The position numbers and the translations under genes are program-made. Shown here piece after piece: positions 45,064-53,075 of a DNA stretch of 64,000 nucleotides. This stretch comes from Myxococcus eversor (GTDB taxonomy: Bacteria; Myxococcota; Myxococcia; Myxococcales; Myxococcaceae): the NCBI RefSeq assembly GCF_010894455.1, contig NZ_JAAIXY010000013.1, positions 248,001 to 312,000 of the forward strand, read 5' to 3'. The notes beneath the pieces were generated by a model. The model saw only the letters and a list, made by a program, of their open reading frames with translations, was not told where the DNA came from and did no database searches. Within the stretch, counting starts at the first letter, position 1, and each line of letters opens with the position of its first letter.

Positions 45064-45960
45064 ATGAACTCTCCCGCTCTTGTCCGTCCCGTCGTTCCCG
45101 CCCTGTCCGGCGCCTGGCTCACCCCGCTGGAGTTGGGGTTGCTGGGGGCCATCTGGGGCTCCTCCTTCATGTTCATGCGCATCGCCGCGCCTGACTTCGG
45201 GGCCCTGCCGCTCGTCTCGGTGCGGCTGGTGCTGGGGGCGCTCGTGCTGATGCCCTTCCTCTTGCGCCACCGCGCGGCCTTCACGCCCTCGCTCTGGCCG
45301 AAGCTGGCGCTGGTGGGCGCGCTCAACGCGGCGGCGCCCTTCGCCCTCTTCGCCTGGGCCGCGCAGCGTGCGCCCGCGGGCATCAGCGCCATCGCCAACA
45401 GCATGACGGTGCTCTTCACCGCGCTGGTGGCCTTCCTCTTCTACGGCGAGCGCATCGGCGGACGGCGGGCGGTGGCGCTCGTCATGGGCTTCGCCGGCGT
45501 GGTGGTGCTCGCCAGCGGGAAGATCGCCGGAAGCAGCCCTGGCCTCGCGGTGGCGGCGGGCGTGTCCGCGGCTTTCTTCTACGGCGTCTCGGCGAACCTG
45601 GTGAAGAGGCACCTCACGGGCCTGCCGGCGGGCGCGGTCGCCGCGGCCACGCTGGGCTGCGCCGCGCTGCTGACGTTGCCGTTCGCCGTGGCCTCCTGGC
45701 CGTCCCAGCCCATCCGGGGCGTGTCCTGGTTGTCGGCCGTCGCGCTCGGCGTGCTCTGCACCGGGGCGGGGTATGCGCTGTACTACCGGCTCATCCAGCG
45801 GATTGGCGCGCCCCGCGCCGTCACCGTGACGTACCTGCTGCCGCTGTTCGGCGTGGCCTGGGCGTGGGTGCTGCTGGACGAGCCGGTGACGCTCACCATG
45901 GCCGCCGCGGGCACGCTCATCCTGGGCAGCGTCGCGCTGAGCCAGCGGAAGCCCTCCTGA
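45064..45960 (+). CDS. EamA/DMT-family exporter
   Basis: About 298 aa with ten membrane helices in two EamA repeats. The first repeat begins GAIWGSSFMFMRIA. The second contains GFAGVVVLASG at its boundary and ends with the typical YLLPLFGVAWAWVLLDEPVT. Members export amino acids and related metabolites. Divergent from the LysR regulator, so a lysine-pathway or amino acid export role is possible. The ATG at 45064 is preferred; a GTG at 45034 is in frame. Confidence 0.87.
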   Translation: MNSPALVRPVVPALSGAWLTPLELGLLGAIWGSSFMFMRIAAPDFGALPLVSVRLVLGALVLMPFLLRHRAAFTPSLWPKLALVGALNAAAPFALFAWAAQRAPAGISAIANSMTVLFTALVAFLFYGERIGGRRAVALVMGFAGVVVLASGKIAGSSPGLAVAAGVSAAFFYGVSANLVKRHLTGLPAGAVAAATLGCAALLTLPFAVASWPSQPIRGVSWLSAVALGVLCTGAGYALYYRLIQRIGAPRAVTVTYLLPLFGVAWAWVLLDEPVTLTMAAAGTLILGSVALSQRKPS

Positions 45961-45998
45961 GGGAGGGGCTCCGCCGGCCCGGCTCGGAGTGGCTCGGC

Positions 45999-46880
45999 TC
46001 AGGGACAGCCGGAGCTGACCTGGAGCGCGTCGTAGGCCATCCACCCGTTGCGCTTGGTTCCGGTGGTGGCCGCGATGACATAGCCATACAGGAACTTCAT
46101 CTCCCCCGACTGCTGGCGATAGCGGCCCGCGCTGTCCTGGACCCAGAGGGGGATGTCGATGGAGGGAACGCCATGCTCCGTGGGCACGTCCAGGCGCTGG
46201 AACTTGGTGCCCGCGGGGAAGTGGTCCACCGCCGGTCCGCCCAGGGCCATGCCCGGGACGTTGAAGACGAGGTTGACCGAGCGCTGCCCGTTGGCGCGCA
46301 CCAGCGGCAGGTAGTCTCCGGCGCGCTCGTGCGTCGCGTCGCTGTCGTAGACGACCTTCTTGAGCTCCAGCACCGGGTCATGTGAGTTGCGCACGGCGTA
46401 GCAGCCCAGCTTGTCCAGTCCCGCGCCCAGGGCGGAGACGTGGCCGACCTTCTGCTCGAAGGACGTGCGGCCCAGGATGCTGGAGATGGGCAGCCACCCC
46501 GCGCTCGAGTTGGACGTCGACACCGCGAAGGCGTACGGCTCTCCGGCGAACGTGCGCGTCTGCCCGTAGTTGAAGGCGGCGCTGGTGCGCGTGTTCGTCC
46601 CCACCACGGTGCCGTTGCCGTCCCGGATGGGAACCCCTGTCGTAAGGCCCCAGTTGTCGTCCGCCGGGTCGTTGGTGGGGACGCGGTTGCCTCCGTTCAC
46701 CTGCAGCTTGCAGTTGTAGCCGCTCACCAGGCAGTAGCCGCCATTCACCCCGGAGAAGGCCGCCTGCTCCCGCGTCGACAGCGCTCCCTCCGTGTCCCCG
46801 CCGTCGAGGGAGCTGGCGCCTCCACAGGCGGCGGTCGTGCACAGCAGGAAACCGAGACTCGTGAAAATCAGTTTTCGCAT
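45999..46880 (-). CDS. Secreted lipoprotein, unknown function
   Basis: 293 aa. The signal peptide has a lipobox-like TTAACGG, putting the lipid-modified Cys at about residue 18. The mature part is rich in Gly, Asn, Thr and aromatic residues, with a NGGYCLVSGYNCKLQVNGGNR start, several conserved-looking Cys and a C-terminal CP end. It resembles beta-rich extracellular proteins. No family recognised. The frame is open upstream to 46946, but only the ATG at 46880 gives a proper signal peptide. Confidence 0.68.
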   Translation of the reverse strand: MRKLIFTSLGFLLCTTAACGGASSLDGGDTEGALSTREQAAFSGVNGGYCLVSGYNCKLQVNGGNRVPTNDPADDNWGLTTGVPIRDGNGTVVGTNTRTSAAFNYGQTRTFAGEPYAFAVSTSNSSAGWLPISSILGRTSFEQKVGHVSALGAGLDKLGCYAVRNSHDPVLELKKVVYDSDATHERAGDYLPLVRANGQRSVNLVFNVPGMALGGPAVDHFPAGTKFQRLDVPTEHGVPSIDIPLWVQDSAGRYRQQSGEMKFLYGYVIAATTGTKRNGWMAYDALQVSSGCP

Positions 46881-47099
46881 ATCAATCGGAAATAATGGAA
46901 AGTCCATGTCGTCGTCAATGCGCGCTTCGTCGAGCGCGTGCGTCATGCGGAGAAGTCAGACAGTGGACATGTCGCGCCGTGTTTCAGGGGCCCGAGGTCC
47001 GACAGGGCCTGGTGTATGGGATTGCGACGAGGAGGGGCATCGCATTGCCATTGCGCGAGTCTTCGCGCTTCTCCCGCGAGGGGGTAGTCTGGCGGGGAG

Positions 47100-48074
47100 A
47101 TGGCCCGCCCCACCGAAGTCCCTGTCCCTCCTCGCCGCTTCCATGACGAGCCGCTCGTCCTCATCCTGCGCCACCTGAAGGCGATGCTCGCGGGGGAGGG
47201 CGGGGTGTGTATCGAGGTGCCGGACCCGGACCTGGGTCGGGGCTCCTATCCGGGGGAGCGCGTGGGGCCGGGGCAGGGGCTGGTGCACCGGCCGTTGCGG
47301 AGCTGGTGTGACCTGGCGGAGGGACTGGGGTGTCGCCTGCTCACGCCCCGCGGCGTGGACACCACGCATGTCTCGCTCACCTTCGAGCCCCTGGGCCCGG
47401 AGGCCTCCTGGCACGCGGGCGGGACTGCCTCCGAAGAGGTGTCACTCCAGGAGCGCTACGGCGTGGACTCCGCCTTCGCGCGCGTGCGCAAGCTGGAGGA
47501 CGCGGGGTTCCTGTTGCCCTGGCTGGAGGCGCTGGGCCGGGTCCGCCTGCCCGAGGGCGCACGGGTGCTGGACCTGGGCGTCAATCGCGGAGACGAACTG
47601 GCGGCCTTCGCCTGGCTGGAGGGCGCGCCGGACGTCACCTTCGTCGGCGTGGACCACAGCGCCAGCGCGCTCGCGGAGGCGCGGGCCCGCTTCCCCGACG
47701 CGCGTCACTCCTTCCTCGTCGCCGACCTCAACGCGCTTCCAGAAGGTCTGGGCCGCTTCCACCTGGTGGTCTCCGTGGGCACGCTGCAGAGCCCCGGCGT
47801 GGATGACCACGCGCTCCTTCGCACGCTGGTGCAGGAGCACCTGGAGCCCGAGGCCACGCTGGTGCTCGGCTTCCCCAACTCCCGCTTCCGCGACGGAGAG
47901 GTCGTCTACGGCGCGCGCGTGCGCAACCTGCGCGAGCCGGACTTGTCCCTGTTGGTGAAGGACCTCTCGTTCTACCGCCGCTACCTGCACCAGCACGGCT
48001 TCCGCACGTACCTCGGTGGCAAGTATGACCTGCTGCTCACGGCGGTGCGCGGCCCGACTCAGTCCTCGGCCTGA
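47100..48074 (+). CDS. SAM-dependent methyltransferase
   Basis: 324 aa. The N-terminal 130 residues have no recognised fold. From about residue 155 a class I Rossmann methyltransferase appears: motif I VLDLGVNRGDELAAF (the Gly-rich loop is partly degenerate), motif II VTFVGVDHSASALAEA, motif III LVADLNALPE, and HLVVSVGTLQS as motif IV/V. Substrate unknown. The last 16 bases overlap the convergent rnhA gene. Confidence 0.8.
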   Translation: MARPTEVPVPPRRFHDEPLVLILRHLKAMLAGEGGVCIEVPDPDLGRGSYPGERVGPGQGLVHRPLRSWCDLAEGLGCRLLTPRGVDTTHVSLTFEPLGPEASWHAGGTASEEVSLQERYGVDSAFARVRKLEDAGFLLPWLEALGRVRLPEGARVLDLGVNRGDELAAFAWLEGAPDVTFVGVDHSASALAEARARFPDARHSFLVADLNALPEGLGRFHLVVSVGTLQSPGVDDHALLRTLVQEHLEPEATLVLGFPNSRFRDGEVVYGARVRNLREPDLSLLVKDLSFYRRYLHQHGFRTYLGGKYDLLLTAVRGPTQSSA

Positions 48075-48826
48075 ACGTCCTCGGGCTTGACGCCCCAGTC
48101 CGCCAGCACCTGCGCCTCGTCCTCTTCGCTCTTCGTCTTCTTGAAGCGGGCATCGGACACGCCCTTCACCCGTCGCTCGCACGCGGCCCACGTCGCGTGG
48201 CGCTTCACGCTGCGGCCCACCTGGCTCAGGTAGGAGTGCGCCTTGGCCTTCTTTTCCTTCTCCTCCCGGGGCTTCTCGGGAGGCAGGGACGTGTCCTCGG
48301 GCACGTCGTACACGTCCACGTCGTAGCCGACGAGTGGGCCGCTGTAGAGCCGCATGCCCTTGCCACGTGAGAAGGACACGGCGATGGCGTCCACCCGCTC
48401 GTTGCCCGGCACGCCCACGTGCCCGCGGACGTAGTGCCACTCGACGACGGCGGCCTCACCGGAGTGGGTCTGCTTGCGCTGGGCGAGCAGCGCCATCAGC
48501 CGCTTCCAGTAGATTGTGTTGGCCACCTCCTTGCCGTCGGCCGTCTTCCAGCCGCGCTTGCTCCAGCCGAAGGCCCAGCGGGTGGCACCCTGAATCACAT
48601 AGGTGGAGTCCGTGTGGATGTGCAGCGGCCCCGGCGTCGCCTCCAGGTGGCGCAGCGCCTTGCCCACGGCCGTCAGCTCCATCCGGTTGTTGGTCGTCTC
48701 CGGCTCGTGGCCGCCCAGCTCCGTCACCTGCCCGTCCGGCGTGGCGATGAGGGTGCCCCAGCCTCCCGGGCCTGGGTTGCCGGAGCAGGCTCCGTCGGCG
48801 AAGACGAACGTGGCGTGACTCTTCAT
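48059..48826 (-). CDS. rnhA: Ribonuclease HI with C-terminal extension
   Basis: 255 aa; the catalytic domain is residues about 5-155 with all four carboxylates: Asp11 (FADGACSGNPGPGGWG), Glu50 (NNRMEL), Asp73 (HTDSTYVI) and the Asp of GNERVDAI. It cleaves RNA in RNA-DNA hybrids. The remaining 100 residues, absent from E. coli RNase HI, are charged and Lys/Glu-rich, containing EKPREEKEKKAK and a helical end, perhaps a nucleic acid- or protein-binding tail. Confidence 0.93.
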   Translation of the reverse strand: MKSHATFVFADGACSGNPGPGGWGTLIATPDGQVTELGGHEPETTNNRMELTAVGKALRHLEATPGPLHIHTDSTYVIQGATRWAFGWSKRGWKTADGKEVANTIYWKRLMALLAQRKQTHSGEAAVVEWHYVRGHVGVPGNERVDAIAVSFSRGKGMRLYSGPLVGYDVDVYDVPEDTSLPPEKPREEKEKKAKAHSYLSQVGRSVKRHATWAACERRVKGVSDARFKKTKSEEDEAQVLADWGVKPEDVQAED

Positions 48827-49027
48827 GCCACCACCCTAGGCGGCCCCGGGTTCGCCCTGCCAGGAGGACTCGCGCCGCCGGCGTCCTCGGGCTGACACGA
48901 AAGTCGTGATTCCATGCACGGCCCGAGGACTCCCTCGCTGGTACTTCATCCTGGTACATGGCTTGCTCTCGGCCTCCCGGTTCGGGCCCATGGGCCGAGG
49001 GTGCCCGAGGGAAGGCCCGTCATCGCC

Positions 49028-49648
49028 ATGCAGACCGCGCATCCTGCTTCGCCACGTCCTCCGAGCTCCTCCTGGCCCCATCCGTCGCGTGCCCGCGCGT
49101 GGGCCGCGCGTCTGGCGCTGCTGGTGGCGAGCGTCGCCTCGGTGGCCACGTCCATGTCGGAACCGTCCCCCGTCGTCGTCGAGTCCGAGCCGGGCACGCT
49201 TCAACTGTCGGATGCGTCTCCCACCGCCCGCGCGGTCCTCCCGGTGAAGGTGCACGTTCCCAGGGGCTCCAAGCAGACGGTCTGGGTGACGATGCGCGCA
49301 CCGCTCTTCGCGAAGTGGACCCCGGACGAGGCGGGCGCTCTGGAGCAGCCCGTCATCGAGGCGAAGCTCGTCTTCGGTCCGCGCGCCGTCACCCTGGCCT
49401 CCTCCGCGCCCCTGGCCGCTGGAGAGGCGGGCGCGGTGCGCTTCGAGGCCCTGTCGGATGGGGACGTCTGCCAGTTGGAGCAGCCGTGTGAGTGGGAAGC
49501 GGCGCTGGAGCTGACCCTGCAGGGCGCGGCCGAGAAGGACATCCAGGGCACGGTGGACGTGGAGTGGCGGATGGTGGCCGAGGTGAGCATCGACGAGACG
49601 GAGGACTCGGCGCCGGACGGGCTCGAGGTCATCCTGGGGCCCCGCTGA
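49028..49648 (+). CDS. Exported protein, unknown function
   Basis: 206 aa. A basic, Ser/Pro-rich N-terminus is followed by a hydrophobic segment RLALLVASVASVATS (about residues 26-40) that can act as a signal peptide or anchor. The rest is beta-rich with one Cys pair (DVCQLEQPCEW). The ATG at 49028 is chosen; the frame is open to 48914. It is followed directly by a membrane protein gene whose GTG abuts this stop codon. Confidence 0.6.
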   Translation: MQTAHPASPRPPSSSWPHPSRARAWAARLALLVASVASVATSMSEPSPVVVESEPGTLQLSDASPTARAVLPVKVHVPRGSKQTVWVTMRAPLFAKWTPDEAGALEQPVIEAKLVFGPRAVTLASSAPLAAGEAGAVRFEALSDGDVCQLEQPCEWEAALELTLQGAAEKDIQGTVDVEWRMVAEVSIDETEDSAPDGLEVILGPR

Positions 49649-50158
49649 GTGGTGAGTGTCTCCATCCCCACCTCCACGACGACGCGGCCCGTGCCGGGCG
49701 ACACGCTCCTGCATCCGCTCGTGTTCGGCGCGGTGCTGGTGTTGGTGCTCAATGACCACGTGCTGAAGGTCCGCTGGCCGTCGTGGTGGACGGGGAAGCT
49801 GTCGGACGTCGCCGGGCTGGCCATGTTCCCGCTCCTGCTCCAGGGACTCTGGGAGCAGTCCGTCTCGCGCGGGTCCCAGCCGTTCCAACCCTCGCGCGCG
49901 GTGTTGACCACGTGCCTGGTGATGACGGCGCTGGTCTTCACCGCCATCAAGGTGTTCGAGCCCGCCGGTGACTGCTGGCGCTGGGGGCTGGGCACGTTGC
50001 AGTGGCCGGTGCGCGCGGCGTGGGCGTGGCTGTCCGGGCGGGTGATTCCAGGCGTGGCGCCGGTGGCTCACACGATGGATGTCACGGACCTGCTGGCGCT
50101 GCCGGCGCTGTCGGTCTCCCTGTGGCTGGGGCTGCGGCGCGTGAAGCACCTTCACTGA
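49649..50158 (+). CDS. Membrane protein coupled to exported protein
   Basis: 169 aa with three or four hydrophobic helices and the pattern LNDHVLKVRWPSWWTGKLSDVAGL after the first helix. The WWTGKLSD segment looks strongly conserved in character, but I cannot name the family. GTG start immediately after the previous TGA, so both proteins are made together. Confidence 0.65.
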   Translation: MVSVSIPTSTTTRPVPGDTLLHPLVFGAVLVLVLNDHVLKVRWPSWWTGKLSDVAGLAMFPLLLQGLWEQSVSRGSQPFQPSRAVLTTCLVMTALVFTAIKVFEPAGDCWRWGLGTLQWPVRAAWAWLSGRVIPGVAPVAHTMDVTDLLALPALSVSLWLGLRRVKHLH

Positions 50159-50166
50159 AGCGTGGG

Positions 50167-51564
50167 TCAGAGCGAGCCGAGGAACGTCAGCAGGGCCTCC
50201 CGGTCCTCCAGCAAGAGCCGCGTGTAGCGCTCCTGCGCGGGCGCGGCCTCTCCGCCATGCCACAGCACGGCCTCCTCGAGGTTCCGGGCCCGGCCGTCGT
50301 GCAGGAAGCGCGTGTGGCCGCTCACCGTCTGGGTCAGGCCGATGCCCCACAGGGGCGGGGTGCGCCACTCCTGGCCAGTGGCGAGCCCGTCCGGACGTCC
50401 ATCCGAAAGGCCCTCGCCCATGTCGTGCAGCAGCAGGTCCGAGTACGGGAAGATGCGCTGGCGCGACAGCTCCGGGAAGCCGGGGACCTCCTCTGTCTCC
50501 ATGGGCCGGTCCACGTGACAGGAGGCGCAGCCGATGGCGCGGAACACCGCCTTGCCGCGCAGCACACCGGGCGTGTCCCACTCCCTGCGCTTCGGCACGG
50601 CCAACAGCCGCGTGTAGAAGACGAGCCGCTCCAGGTCGTAGTCCTTCACGTCGGGAGCGCCGGCGCCCACGGAGGCGCCCTCGGGCTCCTGGGCGCGGGG
50701 ATACACCTCGTTCGTCAGCCCCATGTCCGCCACCAGCGCGTGCGTCACCTGCTGGAGCAACGTGGGCTGGTTGGCCTTCCACCCGAAGCGGCCCATCCGC
50801 GTGCGGCGCTCCTTCACGTCCTCGACCTGGTTGGCGCGCCCGGAGATGCCATCGCCGTCGCGGTCCTCGGGGTCCGCCAACGCCAGCAGCGTCTCCTCGG
50901 GAATGGCCTCCAGCAGCCCCAGCCCGAAGTTGGCCGGAGCCACGCGGGGGGAGAACGGCGTGCCGTCCTCCAGCGGGCCGCGCGACAGGTCCTTGAAGCG
51001 GTAGCGGGGACGCAAGAGGGAGTAGGGCTCTCCGGTGGAGAACGTGCCGCTCGACTCCTCGTGGCCCACCTCGACGGTGCCCTCGCCGCGAGGCTGGCCG
51101 AGCTGATGGAGGTCGAGCTGCTCGCCGTACACCGGATGAGGCCCGGGGCCCGTGGGGGAGCCGAGCTGGAAGGCCATCGACACCAGGGGCTCGGAGGGCG
51201 AGAGGGGAGGGCGTCCGCGCCCGTCCTTCACGTGACAGCCCATGCAGGAGTTGGAGCTGAAGAGCGGGCCCAGTCCGGGGCCATGGCCGGGGTCGCTCCA
51301 GTCGCGGTCGAAGACGCGCTTGCCCAGGTGGAACTCCGGCCACCGGGAGCGGTCCATGTTCGGCGGCGAGCGGCCAAAGGCATTGCGCCCCGCGTCCTTC
51401 ACCGTGGCGGCGCCGCCGGGCAGCTCCTCGTCCGGCTCCAGGGCCAGGTCGAGCTGTCCCAGCACCAGGGGAGGGGGCAGGGGACGACGCCCCGTCTGCG
51501 CCCACACCGCGGTGAGCAGCAGGGCTCCAAGGGGGATGCCCAACAGATACAGCCGCCGGCTCAT
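50167..51564 (-). CDS. Di-heme oxidoreductase family protein (DUF1111)
   Basis: 465 aa. An N-terminal signal anchor (LYLLGIPLGALLLTAVWA) precedes two haem c sites: CMGCH near residues 107-111 and CASCH near 350. LGPLFSSNSCMGCH and the long middle domain with RANQVEDV and FGWKANQPTL are the pattern of DHOR/DUF1111 proteins, periplasmic relatives of MauG and cytochrome c peroxidase, often found in Fur-regulated iron-uptake operons with imelysins. Its chemistry is unsettled; a redox role in iron handling is the usual guess. The ATG at 51564 follows GGAG; the longer frame lacks a signal peptide. It lies 94 bases behind a lipoprotein gene on the same strand. Confidence 0.85.
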   Translation of the reverse strand: MSRRLYLLGIPLGALLLTAVWAQTGRRPLPPPLVLGQLDLALEPDEELPGGAATVKDAGRNAFGRSPPNMDRSRWPEFHLGKRVFDRDWSDPGHGPGLGPLFSSNSCMGCHVKDGRGRPPLSPSEPLVSMAFQLGSPTGPGPHPVYGEQLDLHQLGQPRGEGTVEVGHEESSGTFSTGEPYSLLRPRYRFKDLSRGPLEDGTPFSPRVAPANFGLGLLEAIPEETLLALADPEDRDGDGISGRANQVEDVKERRTRMGRFGWKANQPTLLQQVTHALVADMGLTNEVYPRAQEPEGASVGAGAPDVKDYDLERLVFYTRLLAVPKRREWDTPGVLRGKAVFRAIGCASCHVDRPMETEEVPGFPELSRQRIFPYSDLLLHDMGEGLSDGRPDGLATGQEWRTPPLWGIGLTQTVSGHTRFLHDGRARNLEEAVLWHGGEAAPAQERYTRLLLEDREALLTFLGSL

Positions 51565-51658
51565 CGGGGTGTCTCCAGGGAGGCGGGAAACGACACCGGG
51601 CGGGACAGGACGGCTCCCGCCCGGTGGGGCGCCCGTGCTCAAGGCACGGGCGGGACGA

Positions 51659-52486
51659 CTACTTCGCCGCCGGCTTGAAGGACTCGCTCAGGATGTTGAT
51701 GCCCTGCGCGGTCGCCTTCACGTCGATGCCCGTGAAGCCGTTGTACGGATAGTGGCCGTCCTCGATCTCCTCGATGAACTCCACGGAGTCACCGGTGAGG
51801 ACCTTGCCGTCGTCCAGCGTCACGGAGAACGTGGAGCCGTCGGTGCGCAGGCGCCAGCCGCACGCGCCCACGTTGGCCGGCGCGGTGGGCGCCTCGCCGG
51901 TCTTGTTCCAGATGATGTCCAGCTCGAAGAAGTCCGCGTACGCCACCAGCCAGCGGATGAAGTCCCGCCAGTTGTTGAACACGATCATCCGGTTGGCCGT
52001 GTTGGTGGACGTTCCCTGGAGCACGCCCTCGCGGTACACGTTCATCCGGTAGTTGGAGCCGCCCGGCGCGCCGCTGAACGTCGGGGTGATGAACGCGCTG
52101 TTCGCCTCACGACCCGGCGCCACACGCAGGGTGCTGACCACCTGGTCACCCGAGCGCGCGTCCAGCTGCAGCACGCCCGCGGTGCTGCCGAACTTGATCT
52201 CCGACGCCTGCGACCAGCTCGCCGCCCGGGCGAAGGTGCTGGCGACACCGTCCGACTTCACGTTGCGCAGGTTCGTCACGGCCAGGCCCTGCTCCGTCGA
52301 CGACAGCCGCGCATTGCCCAGCGCGCAGCTGTTGATTCCATCGAAGCGCTGCGTGCACTTCGACTCGGCACCGGCCTCCTGAGTGGCCACGTCACCGTCC
52401 GTCGCCGTGGGCTCCTCGCCCTGACAACCCGACATCACGCTCAGAAGCGCCGCCGCGAAAAAACGGCCCATCATCTTCAACCGCAT
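51659..52486 (-). CDS. Lipoprotein upstream of di-heme enzyme
   Basis: 275 aa. The signal peptide ends in a lipobox (LLSVMSGC). The mature protein is beta-rich with a Cys pair near its start (SKCTQRFDGINSCALG) and a GACGW later. It has no known signature. It is first in the probable operon with the di-heme oxidoreductase and may be its partner or substrate, in the way MbnP-type proteins pair with di-heme enzymes; this is speculative. The ATG at 52486 follows AGGTAGG. Confidence 0.7.
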   Translation of the reverse strand: MRLKMMGRFFAAALLSVMSGCQGEEPTATDGDVATQEAGAESKCTQRFDGINSCALGNARLSSTEQGLAVTNLRNVKSDGVASTFARAASWSQASEIKFGSTAGVLQLDARSGDQVVSTLRVAPGREANSAFITPTFSGAPGGSNYRMNVYREGVLQGTSTNTANRMIVFNNWRDFIRWLVAYADFFELDIIWNKTGEAPTAPANVGACGWRLRTDGSTFSVTLDDGKVLTGDSVEFIEEIEDGHYPYNGFTGIDVKATAQGINILSESFKPAAK

Positions 52487-52808
52487 GGATTTACCTACCT
52501 CTTGAATAGGGGGGTCTTCTCCGCCGAGAGAGCGCTGCATCCGGTGCCGGCCCAGCCCGAATGCTCTCCTTCCGGCGGCGAGCCATCCCCTTGCACCCCG
52601 CAGGCCAGCGCCCGCCGGCATGTCTCGCCTCCTCTGTATCAGCAAGGAATTGCGCCGCGCGCCGCGCCCCTCTGTAGCGCGTACCGTCACAGCCCCGCGT
52701 TGAAATGTATCGTTTCATGCTACAGCGGGTTGACCGGGCGTGACATTGACGCATTCGGTGCGTGTGGCGTGTTTCCGGGCGTGTCTTGGTATGGTCAGAT
52801 TTCGATTC

Positions 52809-52823
52809 CGAGAATCATTATCA
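52809..52823 (+). promoter_or_regulatory. Strong Fur box
   Basis: CGAGAATCATTATCA matches the 7-1-7 Fur consensus TGAnAATnATTnTCA at 11 of 12 defined positions, the best in the window. It is 323 bases before the minus-strand start and 253 before the plus-strand start, so it may serve a distant divergent promoter. Its position relative to the transcription starts is unknown. Confidence 0.7.
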
Positions 52824-52963
52824 AGATGGTGAGGGCCGCGAATCTGGACAAGTCGGGTCATCAGTCTTGGTGAGCCCTCCCTGACGAGTCTTTTTTACGA
52901 GTGAATGAGAATAACTCTGCTTTTACGCTGAGACTGGAAGGTGGACCCTGGGTCGAGGCCGCC

Positions 52964-52993
52964 TGGACAGGAATAATGCGGAACCGGTATAAA
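52964..52993 (+). promoter_or_regulatory. Sigma70-type promoter of di-heme peroxidase
   Basis: -35 TGGACA (52964-52969), 18-base spacer, -10 TATAAA (52988-52993); each box differs from consensus at one position. It lies 82 bases before the ATG at 53076, in AT-rich DNA. Confidence 0.55.
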
Positions 52994-53075
52994 ACTCTCT
53001 GTCGGACTGGAGACACTGGTGATTCCGCCAACCTCATTCATACAGGTCCTGACGCTCTGAGAAGGGGGCATTCCC

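Larger units (their letters stand above)
52487..53075. other. Divergent iron-regulated intergenic region
   Basis: 589 bases between the lipoprotein/di-heme operon (minus) and the di-heme peroxidase (plus). The right half is clearly AT-richer than the genome average. It contains a strong Fur box at 52809-52823, a weaker Fur-like TGAGAATAACTC at 52906-52917, and a good promoter at 52964-52993. No supported gene. Confidence 0.6.

Noticed and set aside
48836-51505. 889-aa minus-strand frame
   Set aside because: It overlaps the exported protein/membrane protein pair and the di-heme gene, both with clear signatures; this frame has none.
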